This document shows positions 1-12,200 of a DNA stretch of 64,000 bases, in pieces (the first letter of the stretch is position 1; the number at the start of each line of letters is the position of its first letter). Made by a program: the position numbers and the translations under genes. Location: positions 38,023,087 to 38,087,086 of the forward strand of contig OY759216.1 of NCBI GenBank assembly GCA_963662175.1, given 5' to 3'. The notes under the pieces are model-generated. The model had not been told where the DNA came from, ran no database searches, and saw only the letters and a list, made by a program, of their open reading frames with translations. Source of the DNA: Aradus depressus (taxonomy: Eukaryota; Arthropoda; Insecta; Hemiptera; Aradidae).

Positions 1-170
1 ATGTTCGTAAAGCAATAATGACACAAGTGAGTAGTTATTTTTCTGCTCCGGTGGTCGTCCCCAAACTGTCGTAGCCTCACGTAATCCCGAGTTTCCTCAA
101 CGTTCGACCGACGGGTCATGTGCAAGGTGCACCCTATGATCTGTTAGTTTCGCTTCCTTACCTATATGCA

Positions 171-234
171 GTATAGGAGAATTTATGTAATCAGTTAGTA
201 GTTTGCTATAGAGTTTTCACCGGTTTTTCACAAA
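171..234 (-). repeat. Family A repeat fragment
   Basis: The sequence tataggagaatttatgtaat and the following gagttttcaccgg match the hairpin-proximal part of family A seen at 56720-56800 and 60240-60300. The SINE copy beginning at about 235 follows directly. Confidence 0.5.
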
Positions 235-509
235 AGGGCCCTTAGTTTATTTTATCTGGGAGGTAAAATAAACTTGAGCACACCGTCCTTCGGATGGGAC
301 ATTAAGGGATGGTCCCGAGCCTGTACGATGTCAGGTAATCGTTAAAGACCCCTACCCTAGGTGAATAAAAATTTAGGCTAGGCAAAATTTAGGACTCCCA
401 TAGTAGAGTCGGGCTCATGTCCACGTGACGAAAGAGCTCTCTGGTAGTAGGCGATATGACCTCGTAGTTAAAGCCCGGACATGAGTCATAAAACCTAACC
501 TAACCTAAC
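235..509 (+). mobile_element. tRNA-derived SINE (SINE-1), 5'-truncated, (CCTAA)n tail
   Basis: The body from gggcccttagtttatttta onward matches the full copy at 63343-63689 through the gtacgatgtcaggta and gcgatatgacctcgtag segments. It lacks the tRNA-like head. It ends in aacctaacctaacctaac at 489-508. Confidence 0.85.
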
Positions 510-1250
510 AGTTGACTTACATCTGAATCCTCATACTAAATTTTGTGTCGATAAATTCGTTACGTCGGCAGTTATTAAGGTTTTTGGATTGAGCCCCCTC
601 CCCTGAACCTCCCTTTTCCTTCAGCCGATATCGCTGAATTTTCATAGGTTATTTCCTCATTGGGTTTTGAATTTAAATATGAAATTTCATATCGATATAT
701 TGATTACATGGGCAGTTATTGGGGTTTTTGCATTGAGCCTCCCTTCTGATATCCCCATTTCCTTCTGCCGATTCCGCTGAAAATTAACAGATGTCGGCCT
801 TATGGAGTTTGAAATTCACATATGAACATTTGTGTCGGTACATTCATTACAACGGCAGTTATTACAGTATTCATATTCGGAATCTCGAAGTCGGACAATT
901 TTTGACCGATTACATAACTCGCCCTATACTTCGTATAGCTGAGAAAGGAAAATGTCCCCTCTGTTTGTGTGCATATGTGAGTGTGTGAACATAATAACTC
1001 CCGATAGAATCAATATATCAATATGAGAACCAGAACGACATCTATTTATTTTCAGCCAATTCGGTCAAATGGAAGGGTGCTTAACTCTAAAAACCCAAGT
1101 AACTGCCGATGTAATGAATCTATCTTCATGAAATTTTCTATGAGGATTTGGAAGTGCCTGACTAAGACAGCTGTTGGGTTTTAACCCATTCGTTCTATTG
1201 GTTTCAGAAGGATAGCGAAAATTTAGTTGATTAATTCACCATCACACATT
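510..1250. repeat. Family A: plus half (510-962) followed by minus half (965-1250)
   Basis: The plus half has two or three diverged copies of the family module (cattacatcggcagttatt-like). It ends at the hairpin cctatacttcgtatagctga. The following segment is the same modules reversed (taactgccgatgtaatgaat, ttgattaattcacc). The join at the hairpin gives a head-to-head arrangement. Confidence 0.7.
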
Positions 1251-1559
1251 AATACATCGTTTTTTTTTTGTACAAATATCACAACCAGTTGCTGACAGGA
1301 ACAGGACGTTCTCTGCCAAAAATATGTGGGAATTAACTTTCTCATCCTTTATTCATGGAAATGGGACTTGGTAACCTTTAGATTTCTCATATAAAAAATA
1401 AAAATAGATGAATAAAAAAAAATTTGTTTTGATCTTTCCGTTTCTGTATTTTTAAATATTTAACGTTGTGTTTCCGAGGGACCTCATGGTCGAGTACTTT
1501 TTCTTCAAAGCCAAGTGTACAAGGTTCGAATCCTTACGTCCCGAACTTATATTAGTGCT

Positions 1560-1950
1560 GACTACCCATTTCATACGTTGAAAACCGCATAACCATGACA
1601 TCTATAGATTTTCAGAGGAATCGGCCGAAGGGAAGGGGGAAACTGAGGGAGGCTCAACTCTAAAACCCTAATAACTGCCTATGAAATTTCATAATTGATG
1701 TCAAACCCCAATGAGGATATAACCTGTCAAATTTTTAAAAAAGGGGTTCAGGAGAGGAAGCTCAAATCAAAAACCGATGTAGTGATTTTATCGACACAAA
1801 ATTTAGTATGAGGAATAAGGAGCCCCTATGTAAGTCATTTATTGATTATTAGCGCAAACGGTCGACTGGTTTTGGAGAGAAAGCGAAACGTTAATTGATT
1901 AATTCGTTCTGAGGAAATTTATTGCCGGTGATTCATTTTTTTTTGCTATA
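1560..1950 (-). repeat. Family A copy, reverse orientation
   Basis: Reversed modules (ataactgcctatgaaatttc) are followed by gtcgactggttttggagag and the terminal gaaatttattgccggtgattc. It lies in the intron upstream of the exon at 2254. Confidence 0.65.
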
Positions 1951-2015
1951 TAGACCTTTATTATTGTTATTAATGATGGTAAGTTGAGAAACGCGGACAT
2001 ATTGTGGAAACTTGT

Positions 2016-2228
2016 AATAAATAAATAAAACAAACTTATTTTTGAAATATTGTCTATTCCACTAAAGATATATATACATATATAACTACCGGTTTAAGTT
2101 AGTTCATAACTAAGTTCATAACTAGACCTGACGATGGTATAAAGCCGAAACCGGTAGTTATATATGTATATATATCTTTAGTGGAATAGACAATATTTCA
2201 AAAATAAGTTTGTTTTATTTATTTATTA
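2016..2228. repeat. Long hairpin (foldback/MITE-like) just upstream of an exon
   Basis: The arms 2016-2095 and 2148-2228 are near-perfect reverse complements (about 80 bp), running from an (AATA)n edge to aactaccggttt. The loop is about 52 bp. Diverged relatives occur at 39950-40080 and 55865-55960 (attgtctatt plus accggttt or gaccagttt). Its right end is about 25 bases from the 3' splice site of the exon at 2254. Confidence 0.85.
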
Positions 2229-2253
2229 ATGATTGTATTTATTTGTTCATTAG

Positions 2254-5200
2254 AACACCCGTTTGAAGGATGCTTTAAGAGATATCGAGAAGAAAACTCA
2301 TGGGAGGAGGTCGAGTAGTAGAAATCTGGCTGGCCTGGAAAAAGAGGTACAATTTTCATTATTCCTTTTAAATACATATAATGTTACTTCAATTTGTTTG
2401 GTTTTGTAAGGAGATTTTGAATTCTCAAGAATATATTTTTGACAGCTATATAATTCTCCCATTTATTTTTCGGTTTCACATCATATTAAGTTTCGGGAAC
2501 ATACCATCATCAGTATCTAACATTTTTTTTACATGTTCAATAAATAATCATCATTATGATGTTCGTCATTAATCTAATATAGAAAACAATTGTCGGTGAG
2601 TCACTTGTGGTAACGTTATTCAGGGACTTCTAAATCCTTATACTGAATTTTGTGTAGATAAATTCATTACAACCGCAGTTATTAGGGTTTTTGGAAGTTT
2701 GAAAGGTTATGTCCTTATTATTGAGTTTTGACTTTAAATATGAAATTTCATGTCGATACATCGGCAGTTCTGGTTTTTTTTGAGTTGACCTACCCCTCTG
2801 GTGCCCCCTTCCCTTCTACCGATTCTACTGAAAATTAATACTTGCCGTCTGTATGGAGTTTTGAATTCACTTATGAAATTTTGTGTCGATACATTTATTA
2901 CAACGGCAGTTATTAAAGTTTTTAAGTTAAGCTTTCCCCTATTCCTCCCTCCCCTTCGGCTGATTTGGTTGAACGTCGAACGGTGGTGTCCTCATGGGTT
3001 TTTGGTCACAAATATAAAATCGCGTGTCTACATTGAATCTATGGGGAGTTATCGTGTTCACAGACAACTTTTTTTTAAACATTTGGAATCTAGAGGTCGG
3101 AAAATATGAAAATTTTTGAAAACTCCGCATAGACATTTTGACCGATTACATAACTTCCCCTATACTTTGTATATCTGAGGAAGTGAAATTAATTAATAAG
3201 AAACTATTTTACCTGTCGGTAGGCTTCTGAGATATGTTAATCCTTCCTTTTTATGTTGCAGGTTAGCGATCTGAAGCTGGTCGCCAAACAGAGTGCCACC
3301 CTCAACAGCCAGCTCAAGAAGGGCATGAAGCACTTAGCTAGCTGCCGCCGCCGCAAGTGTTCTGTGTGTGCCTACACCAGGTCTACCTTCGGAGAGTATC
3401 CATCTGTGTCAGTATCTTACATTTTCTCACATTTATAGATATTTACTTTTGTGGTAGGGGCTGGCAATATTTAAACAATATCGGGAGAAAACAAGGATTC
3501 TCAATTTAGTATAACTACAAAGAATTTTAACATTAAAAGTGGTTTTATAATAAAAACTGATTAAACCTTTAAAACGTTTTGGAGAAAACTAGGAATGTAC
3601 AATAGAAATTACTTCCTAATGTAATCTAGTTTACCGGGTGTAATCTCATAATTACAATAAACCAAGTAAGTTATGGAACTAAACTATGGTACCTTTATTT
3701 ATGGAGGCAGAAAGCGCAAAATTCTGTAAGCTACCAGCCGACAAACAAATGAAAGAAAAATTATCGAGTGCGTTGAGAGATCTAGAAAATTGTAAATATC
3801 AATGCAACCTTGTGGTCTTTTGGGTGAACTAATAAACGAAAATAATCGGTTAGTTTATAATCGTAGTTCGCCGTCAGAGTGTATAACTTTGCAATATTTA
3901 AATTATTTTCTATGTAATCAATGATGTAGGCCCTTAGGAGGTAAAAAAACCATTCGGATGGATCGTTAAGCGATGGTTCCGAGCCTGTACGATGTCAGGT
4001 ATTCGTTAAAGATCCCTTATCCTGGCTAACTAAACCAGGGTAGGCAAAATTTAGAATTCCCAGAGTAGAGTTGGACTCATGTCCACCAGAGCGAAGAAAG
4101 TGCAGACCAGAGAGGTGATATGATCTCATGGCTTCTTGAGTCACAATAACTAACTAAATTACTTTCAATAATTCTAGTTTCACAAATACTCTACAGAATG
4201 TTTATGGATAATTTAAAATACCTGCATATTCATGTCATGGATATACATTTTTCCTTCGGTAAATAGACCACGAGCTTACATATATAAAAGGCTAAAGTCA
4301 TCTACACACTCACTGATTCAATTCTGAGACACTTCCACGTGTCCTATAAATTTGAACATTTGTATGTAAATTCTTTTCAAATTGTAGATCACGGGAAAAA
4401 TAAAAAAATAAATAAAAGTTTTGATGTTACATCGGAACTAAAATTGTTAGCCCTCAGAAACGATCATAATGGTTCCTCTACTTTGGATAATGTGAGGAAG
4501 CAAAATAAAATAAAAAGAACAATAACTTATATAAATATAACAAAAAAATTTATATCAAGGCCTCTTGAATGAAATGGTACTACAGTCTCTACAGTCTTTT
4601 CTGTTAACCGGATTTAGAATCTAGCTTGAAAAATGTCTCGCATGATTTCATATTTTACTTCTTCCGTAATTCAGTTTGCTCGCGATTTCCTATTAATTTT
4701 TGAATTGTTTATTCTAACTTTTGCTCGATTTTATGAAATGTTGTACCTAGCTCTGTCTTCTAAAATGAAAAAAACAATTTTATGTAGGAAAAAATGTTCT
4801 CTCAAAATAATGAGAATATTATTATTTATTATTATTATTATTGGTAAATATTTAATAATGTGTGTCTGTATAGGAGGGGGTCCGGGAACCTGCTGTCCTG
4901 CTTCCACAGTGGGGGTGGTCTGGATAAGCGGAGCAAAGGCTCCCCCTCGCACCATCTGGAGGAGAGCTGCAGCGGCTCCCCAGCCATGTCAGTCCGCCTC
5001 GGCGGCCTCTCTGTCCACGACATGTCCTACATCGACGAAGACAGCTCCTCCTCCTCTGGGGACGAGGACCCTCACTATGCTCCCACCGTGGCCAGTGAGA
5101 CCAGCACCGCCCCTCGCGCCTTCAGTTCCGACTCAGGCTTCTCCTCGGAGCTCACCGATCCATCCTCCTCCAAGTCCTTCCGTCGTGCCACCAGGTGGAC

Positions 5201-5267
5201 CTCTTCTTTCAGGAAGCTCATCCGCAGGGTCTCCAAGAAACAACCACCTTCCTCTTCCACCTCCTAA
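2254..5267 (+). CDS. 3' end of a coiled-coil / Ser-rich protein gene (three last coding exons)
   Basis: Three exons join in frame: 2254-2346 (tag acceptor, GAG|gtacaa donor, 31 codons, phase 0), 3262-3380 (ttatgttgcag acceptor, CCAG|gtctac donor, ends phase 2) and 4874-5267 (tag acceptor, begins with the one base needed, stop TAA at 5265-5267). The first two exons are charged, heptad-like helix (LKDALRDIEKK; LNSQLKKGMKHL) followed by a Cys/Arg cluster (SCRRRKCSVC). The last exon is 130 residues: Gly/Ser-rich, an acidic Asp/Ser run, the phrase FSSDSGFSSELTD and a basic C-terminus (FRKLIRRVSKK). Codon usage is much more GC-rich than the flanks. The gtctac donor is weak but is the only one matching the phase of the next exon. 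Upstream exons are off the left edge. I do not recognise the family securely; a centrocortin/CDR2-like coiled-coil protein is one guess. No AATAAA lies within about 300 bases of the stop, so the 3'UTR end is undefined. Confidence 0.72.
2590..3196 (+). repeat. Family A copy ending at the central hairpin
   Basis: It starts with tgtcggtgagtcac, has successive modules (ttcattacaaccgcagttatt; tttattacaacggcagttat), then gaccgattacataacttcc and cctatactttgtatatctga at the end. It lies in the intron between exons 2254-2346 and 3262-3380. Confidence 0.7.
3930..4157 (+). mobile_element. SINE-1, 5'-truncated, ATAACTAACTAA tail
   Basis: It matches the SINE-1 body (gagcctgtacgatgtcaggt; caaaatttagaattcccaga; gatatgatctcatggctt) and ends tcacaataactaactaaa. 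It lies in the intron before the exon at 4874. Confidence 0.8.
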
Positions 5268-8200
5268 GTCCATCTTGCCTCGCCTCCTCTCTGTATTTAA
5301 AAGAGTTGTGTAGATAAATTAATATTATAAACTCCTTAAACGTAACATTCCATGAGATAAAGCAATAATGGTAAAGACACTGATAACAATTCTTGAAAAT
5401 GAGATGCCAAGGAGCCCAAGTGCAGTTTTCATTAGTGATACATCAATGGAGATAGACTGCAGGTTCGACATTAAATGTTGACAAGCTTTTTTTGACCAAC
5501 GTTTAGAATTTAATTTTTATTTTTCTTCAATTGAAGACAAAAAACTAAAGTTAATTGTAATAATAATGTATTTTTAATGTAAAGTAAAGGTTTTTTTAGG
5601 TCGTTACATTACTGAAGAAAATTAAAACAAATTTAACAGTTATTTTCTAAACATTTCATAAAGACAGTATGTACTAGCAAGGCATCAAGAACGTTGGGTA
5701 CACACCTTGTAATAGAAAGAAATTATAAATATATTTCAGCACATCAAGTAATAATTTACAGCAAGGTTTAGGACTCCCTTATCAGTCCGGTTCATGTCCG
5801 CCAGAACGACGAGAGAACGCGATATGACCATGTTATTAAAGCCAGGGCATGGGTCACAAAAAAACAAACGCTTTTACAGCAACGAGTTCGATACACAATA
5901 CAAGAAAACTTATTTCAAAATAGCCTTAATTTAAAAGTAGTTTTAGTTTTTTGTCTCCAGTTCCGAACTAAAAAGAGTAGTTGGAATGTTTGTTTAGAAT
6001 ACGTATGATAGGCAAACTTTTTTAGGTGCGGACCAGATAGGAAAATTCAAACGTTATGCGGATCAAACTAAATAGAAAATACCACAATTTTTGCGGGATT
6101 TGAAAAGTTATAAATAATGTCATTAACAAATTTAATTAACGTTCATAAAGTAGATATTTCATGTTTATATCTGATATACGCAGAACATATTGGTGTATAC
6201 TGCAATGTAAAAATGCAACATTGTTATCAGGACATAATTTCTAGTAAAGGGCCGATAAACGCAATTTAACCCTGATTGATATTTTGAAGGAAAATCGATG
6301 GGGTGTCTCAAATATTTCTTCAAATTGGTGCCATTCGAGAATTTCAAAATGGTAATTTTGTGTGAGGATAGTTGATAAAAATGTTTTACCTTACTCAAAT
6401 GAAAATACATGAGAAAATAAATAGAAGGAAAATAACCAATATTTAATACGAGAACATATTTTAAGAATGCTTAACTGCTCGAATGTGTAATGGCTATGCT
6501 TATCGAATAGAAATAGAAAAACTTGAAGCTAGGATTGAAAATGAATAGGTAACTCCTTATTTACCACTACTATTAACTGTTAGTTAATAGTAGAAGTTAT
6601 TTTCCGTTCAGTTGGTGCAGGTACTAACTTGTCTGTGTTGTCATCATGCTGAACCCTTCTCTTAACAGATGGGTACAAGTCCTGTGTCTTCCTTTTCCAT
6701 ACAGTAAAAATAATCAGTTTCTCTCAACTTTGAGCATGATCTCTAAACATTGTGAAGACCGTTCCAACCCCTTGGCATCTCTGCTTCTCCTTACAAGTAA
6801 TAATTATATTTAATGAAACATGTATATGAAAATTTGAGAGCTATTGAACTATATTTTTTTTAAACTAAACGCTCAAATGTCATGCAGGTCATATTTAAAA
6901 ATGAATTTATTTTCATGAATATTTATGTAATAATCTATTTTTTCATCACACATTCAAGTTTCCATATTTACCTGTTTATCATATCGTCACCTAAAAAGCT
7001 CAAAATAACTTATTCCTGTTGATTACTTGAATTCGACTATAAATTATTAGCATTTTTTTTAATGGCTGATATTGCTTCCCCGATCCACCGACATTCATAC
7101 TTAAATTGTAATGTTTGCTAAACATTTATTGTATAATTTGTGCCATAATACCGTATGAGCAAAAATTTCTTTGTAGTGGATAAATGAAATAGAAAAAGAA
7201 ATTATTTGGGCAATTTAAATCAATTTGCAATTTTGTCTTCCTTAAATAACTTTAGACAGTAGTTGATGTATAAAAAAAAATATTTAAAAAAATTGTTCGA
7301 TCTTTTAAGTTACTACTTATTACTAATATTTAATAGATAATAGAAGAAAAAATAAGGTAATTTAGAGAGTTTCTATTATACAATATCTATTATATAATAG
7401 AAATATGAGCAATCCTTACGTAGGGGCATTTGCTAGAATAGTAAATGATTTTCATCTGAATAGTAATTATTCTAAATTAATGAAATAGGTCCGATATTAT
7501 TAGTTTTATGATCTTGTAAATTATTATTAAATTAATATTAAAAACTATTTGAATGAAATAGAAACTTGAAATGCTCAGTTGGAAGTGTTGTGAACTGATA
7601 CAAGATATTATTCTATTTTAAAATAATTTCATATATATTTTTGTACAATATGTTGCGTTCTTTGAATATAAAATTAAATTGATTAACGAAACAAAAAAAA
7701 TTAAATTGAATGTGAAAAATGATGTAATGTTCATTTTTTCGGTGAGCTTCTCGTCTTGTTATACATTATGGCGAAAATAAAAATAAAATGAAAAATTCTA
7801 GTTTTGATTTGTATGTCAGAATGTTGCCTTTTGAAGTACCGGGATTAGATATGTATGCGGTGGCTCACATCACTTGTTTTTAGTTTATGATCTTTCGTTG
7901 GTTTTTTTTTTTTAATTTTCATGAAAATGTACCCGACCTCAATTTAAGTCTGTAAACTTATCATGTATTTCATAGAGAGATATTCACAGTAACAATATTT
8001 TGGTACTTGGAATGTGGGCCACTTCCAATACATAACAGACAATTTCCTGATTTTTGGTTAAACTAATAAAGGTATGTTATTAACATATATTTGACCACAA
8101 TTGCCATACAATTTCCTATCGAAGGAGTCAATTCGCTGAATATAAACACAGATTATCACTCCACTTATAATTCACAAAGCGTAATTCGTAACTTTGAAGA

Positions 8201-8948
8201 TATGTGGTAAAATAATTGAAAAAGTCAAAAGTCAATTTTCTGACAATAACAAAAGTTGAATTTTATTATCTTTTTTGATTTCGCCCTTACATACATGGCT
8301 TCAATGTGTGTTGCTTGTTAATTTTTAAAATTGTATATGTATTTTTTTTACTTTTCAAAAGTGACTATTCCCACATTTATCAAATTTCAAAATAGGTGGG
8401 TAAAAATGGCCTCCATATTTTCAATAAATTGAGGCATCGACGAATGGAGGATTTGTCGAAAATACAAAGCATCTAAAAGAAGCCTTAAAAGTACAAAAAT
8501 GGCCTCATCCAAAAATCTTGCTTATTCAAATTAAATGCTTAAAAATATACTGAAAAAAGGAGTATTTTGTAACGCAGACAATCCCATCTTACCTTTTTGT
8601 GTCGCATCTACTTCTGTGGTATCTACAGGTTACCCTCCTCCTACACATGAATAGTCGGCGGAAATGTAGATTGTAATTTGTATTAAATTTTTTTGGGAGA
8701 ACTCTGGCTTACGGGTTAGTGGGCAGGGACGCTATCCACCATACATCATAGGACGTCACATTCTCATCTGCAAGTTACTGCTAGATGTGGAATCGCATTC
8801 TGTGTTAGTTACTATTCTTATGCCATTCAAGATATATATACCCCTCTGCGGTCTACATTTTGGATTTTTTTTTTTCCACATTTATTTGAAATTTCCGACT
8901 GTGAATGTACATCGCAATAAGGAAATATGAACAGTAAAAAGAAAAACA
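5268..8948. other. Gene-free AT-rich stretch
   Basis: This is AT-rich sequence with short homopolymers; its start is presumably 3'UTR of the upstream gene. The only recognisable element is a SINE-1 tail fragment at 5763-5865 (aggactcccttatcagtccg ... ttattaaagccagggcatg). No other coding or RNA gene is supported. Confidence 0.5.
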
Positions 8949-9114
8949 TCACTTGAGTCTCTTGGTGAAGCGACTGGTCAGAACCACCACCTCCTCAGGC
9001 AGGAGGTCACGCGGCCAACATAGATTTAGTCTCCGAGGAGGGTTCCCCGGCAAGGACCGCACTGACATTGCTTCCACCAATGTGTTCGGATGTGCCTTGA
9101 ACTTCTTGTCAGAG
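8949..9114 (-). CDS. Orphan terminal exon, unrecognised protein
   Basis: On the minus strand the sequence acacaacag|CTCTGAC gives a plausible acceptor at 9117-9115. It is followed by an open frame of 54 residues to TGA at 8951-8949. The translation contains HPNTLVEAMSV, LPGNPPRRL and RDLLPEEVVVLTSRF. The stretch is GC-rich and codon-like inside AT-rich DNA, as the certain exons of this window are. Entry phase is 2 (one base completes a codon). No upstream partner exon could be identified, and an inverted copy lies directly beside it at 9151-9255. It may be the last exon of a minus-strand gene, a retro-fragment or part of an unknown element. Function not recognised. Confidence 0.4.
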
Positions 9115-9150
9115 CTGTTGTGTTATTTCGTGTAAGAATGATATGTTACA

Positions 9151-9255
9151 CGAAATAACACAACAGCTCTATACAAATCTGCACAAGTTCAAGCCACATC
9201 CGAACACACTGGTGGAATCAATGTCGGTCCAGTCCTTGCCGGGGAACCCTCGGGG
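9151..9255 (+). pseudogene. Diverged inverted copy of the 8949-9114 exon
   Basis: Reading the plus strand, acacgaaataacacaacag is followed by a stretch that translates in part as KFKPHPNTLVESMSVQSLPGNP. This is clearly homologous to the minus-strand exon at 8949-9114 and includes the same acceptor sequence. Homology stops after the GNP region at about 9255. The two arms are separated by about 15 bases around 9136-9150. Substitutions are scattered and the phase of the leading bases differs, so I treat this as a decaying inverted duplicate. Confidence 0.5.
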
Positions 9256-9259
9256 AAAT

Positions 9260-12200
9260 TTTAAAATATAAATTCATATTCATATATTTTTTTAGCATAC
9301 AAATTTTCCTGATTTGAGCAATTTCATAAAAGTCTGAATTTTCTTTAATATTCCGGTACAAAACTAATATTTCATTTTAATTATTTATTAAATAGCAATG
9401 GGGGAGAGTTGCCTGAGGCTGGCGAAAAGCTCGATCCGGTATTGGTATAGAAACTTGCGGCTGTTTTTACCCATATGTTTGTCTCCTGTGTTAAGGGCAT
9501 GATGCTTATTGAAAAAATAGGGAAAATAAATGTTTATATAATAAATGATTGATGAATAATAAATGTTTTTTTTTTAAATGTTGAAATTTATGCAAACGTG
9601 TTTATATTAATGAACTGTGCTTCACTTTTGTTGTTTTTTTTCTTATTTTTATTTTGAAAATTTAATTGGTCGATTATGAGATGCGAACATTGAATAAATA
9701 GGTGAATAAATATTATTATGTTCAGTTGAGGAAAGAGGTCGTATCTGCAAAATGGAAAATAATATATAGAGGGAAGTGTGTTGAGGTCCATGGAGAATTC
9801 CTCCGCAGGCCAACAATGATATGAAATAATTCACATTAAATGTATTTTGATGAATTTTATCGAATATGTTGTTATAAAATGATTTCTGTCATCGCCCTTT
9901 GAATTCGTCTTTTCCATGTTTTTGAATCTTATTTGTTGTATTGACTGGAGTAAATAAAAATTGTATACAATTTTTAAGTTTGGATATATAGTGGCTAACT
10001 CCGCCACCAGAGTAGTGTTACACGAGTTCTCAAACTTAGAACCTTAACATTTTTGTTAATTCTTCAATATTTGTATATTACGTTAAAAAAACAAAAAAAA
10101 AATCATTAAAAAAATGTGTGTTTTCATATTTCGAATTGTTTGTTATGTATACAATTCAAGTTACTTCTGAAAGACCCCCTATCCTAGATAAATAGACTGG
10201 GGTAAACAAAATTTAAATTGTCACATTAGAGTCGGGCTGGTATTAGGCGATATGATCTTGTAGTTAAATGTGATTCATAATAACTAACTAACCACGCTGA
10301 TACAGACAGTCAGTGGAACTGTGTACTTTTAGAATTGCTGACACAGATTGTCTCCCAAACGGTACTTATAATAGTAGCAGCTATCTCCGAAGATTTGTAT
10401 GAGTTGTCTCCAATCTCATACTCTCTAATATTTCATTCATGATAAACAATAAACAGTCCATGGGAATTGTCGGATCATCCGTTGCATAGACTTCAGTATG
10501 CATTGTTTAAATATCCTTGATGCATCATCATATAACTACATCCCATAAGCTGAAAGATTTTGTTTTTTTTATATGTAAATATCTTAGCTCGCATCCTCAA
10601 ATAATTTCGTACTGCAGTAATTTCATGAATCTGTAACGAAAAAGCGAGCGTAATAGAGGTGTCTTTACTTCGTTGTAGTGTTACTTTACTGATGCCCCAC
10701 TAAGTTCTAAGCTATTTCAGCAAATGTTGAGAAAATTCGTTCTAAATTATAGTCAATAATATTCAACAAATAAGTGAGCCATAAATAAATTTAATTTTTT
10801 AAAAAATTATTCCAGATTTTTTAATTGTGATTATATTGTAATTACACAACTATCATAAGTATCAACAATGAATGTTAAATGAATAAATCATCGATTTGGA
10901 TACATATTCGTATACAAAATAATACATGATACCAGATTATAGTTATGTGACTATAAAGGGTGTATATGACAAAAGTTAGTTAAGTTAAAGTCTATATATG
11001 TTTATTAATTTGAATAACTTATGTCATATTCTATATATCTATGTATATTCACATATTATTTTAGTTATCGTAAGCAAATCATTTTGTTACTGGAATTTCA
11101 TACTTTCCTTTCTTGTGAAGAGACAGACATTCATGGTTACACTTAAGTAACTGAGTACTAATTAGACTCATTTACTTAAGTTTAATTTTTGTTGTATTTT
11201 CTTGCTTCATATTTCATTTCTAACCAATTATTTGTTATCAAATTGATTTTTCGCTAGTTCTACTCATCTCTCTTTAAATTCGTGCAAAGTTTCAGCGATG
11301 CAGCTCTGATAGTTTCCTAGTTGTCAGGGAAGTTAAACTCTCGTTGATAGATTCATAAACAACCTCCGGAACCCTAAAAAATGTGACTTCTTTCCTTGAC
11401 GGGGCAATATTGAAAATTTAAGTATTTTTTTGCTAGATAATGAAAATGTTGAAACCATTAAAGAAATGTATTTACAAATATAATATAGAATATGTTGGCT
11501 TAATGTCCTTTTCTAGGGCATATAAATCAAAATACATTTAAATTTGTTCTGGCTTGTACTTTTGTTGACTTTATTTATTATTGCTTTTATTCCTATTGAA
11601 TGTCTATAGATGATACTTTTATATTCTGGTTGTGATTTTTTTTAAAATGATGTACTTAAATAATTTATACTCAAGCTTTAATTTTATTTGTTATGTAAAT
11701 AATTATGTTCATGTATTATAGTAAATATGTATTATTAAGGGTAATTCTGTAAACACTGAAAATCGGGTATTGTTAATGAAATCTCATAGTGAGCTGTATG
11801 TCTGTTTTTTTTTTTTTAGATTTTTCGTATTTTGAGACAATACGTAGATAATATTTTTACAACTAGAAATTCAAGATAAATAAACATATCCGATACTCAA
11901 CATTTATGGATTACCAATACTTACGCATTATTTGTTTCCGTCTTACTTTTCGTGAAATTTTTATTTATGTTCTTCGCCTCATTAATTAAAATGTTATTTA
12001 TTTCACAGCTAGGTTTTAGTTTATATTAAACTATTATCAGTAGCTTATTGTCACAAAATGTAAAAAATATTTGCAAAAGTAGAGCTTATTATTAATGGTG
12101 ATACTGTTTTGCGCATCTCTTGGTTGGCTCAATTCAGTTGAGTAACCCAGATGTGTTGCTATTTCGATCATCATTTTCAGTTGCATTTAAGACCCATATG

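Noticed and set aside
488..509. Interstitial telomere
   Set aside because: The (CCTAA) run is only about 3-4 units and sits exactly at SINE-1 3' ends; it is part of the element.
4633..5313. Alternative 226-residue frame across 4633-5313
   Set aside because: It overlaps the real last exon in another frame; the spliced frame ending at 5267 has matching phase and better composition.
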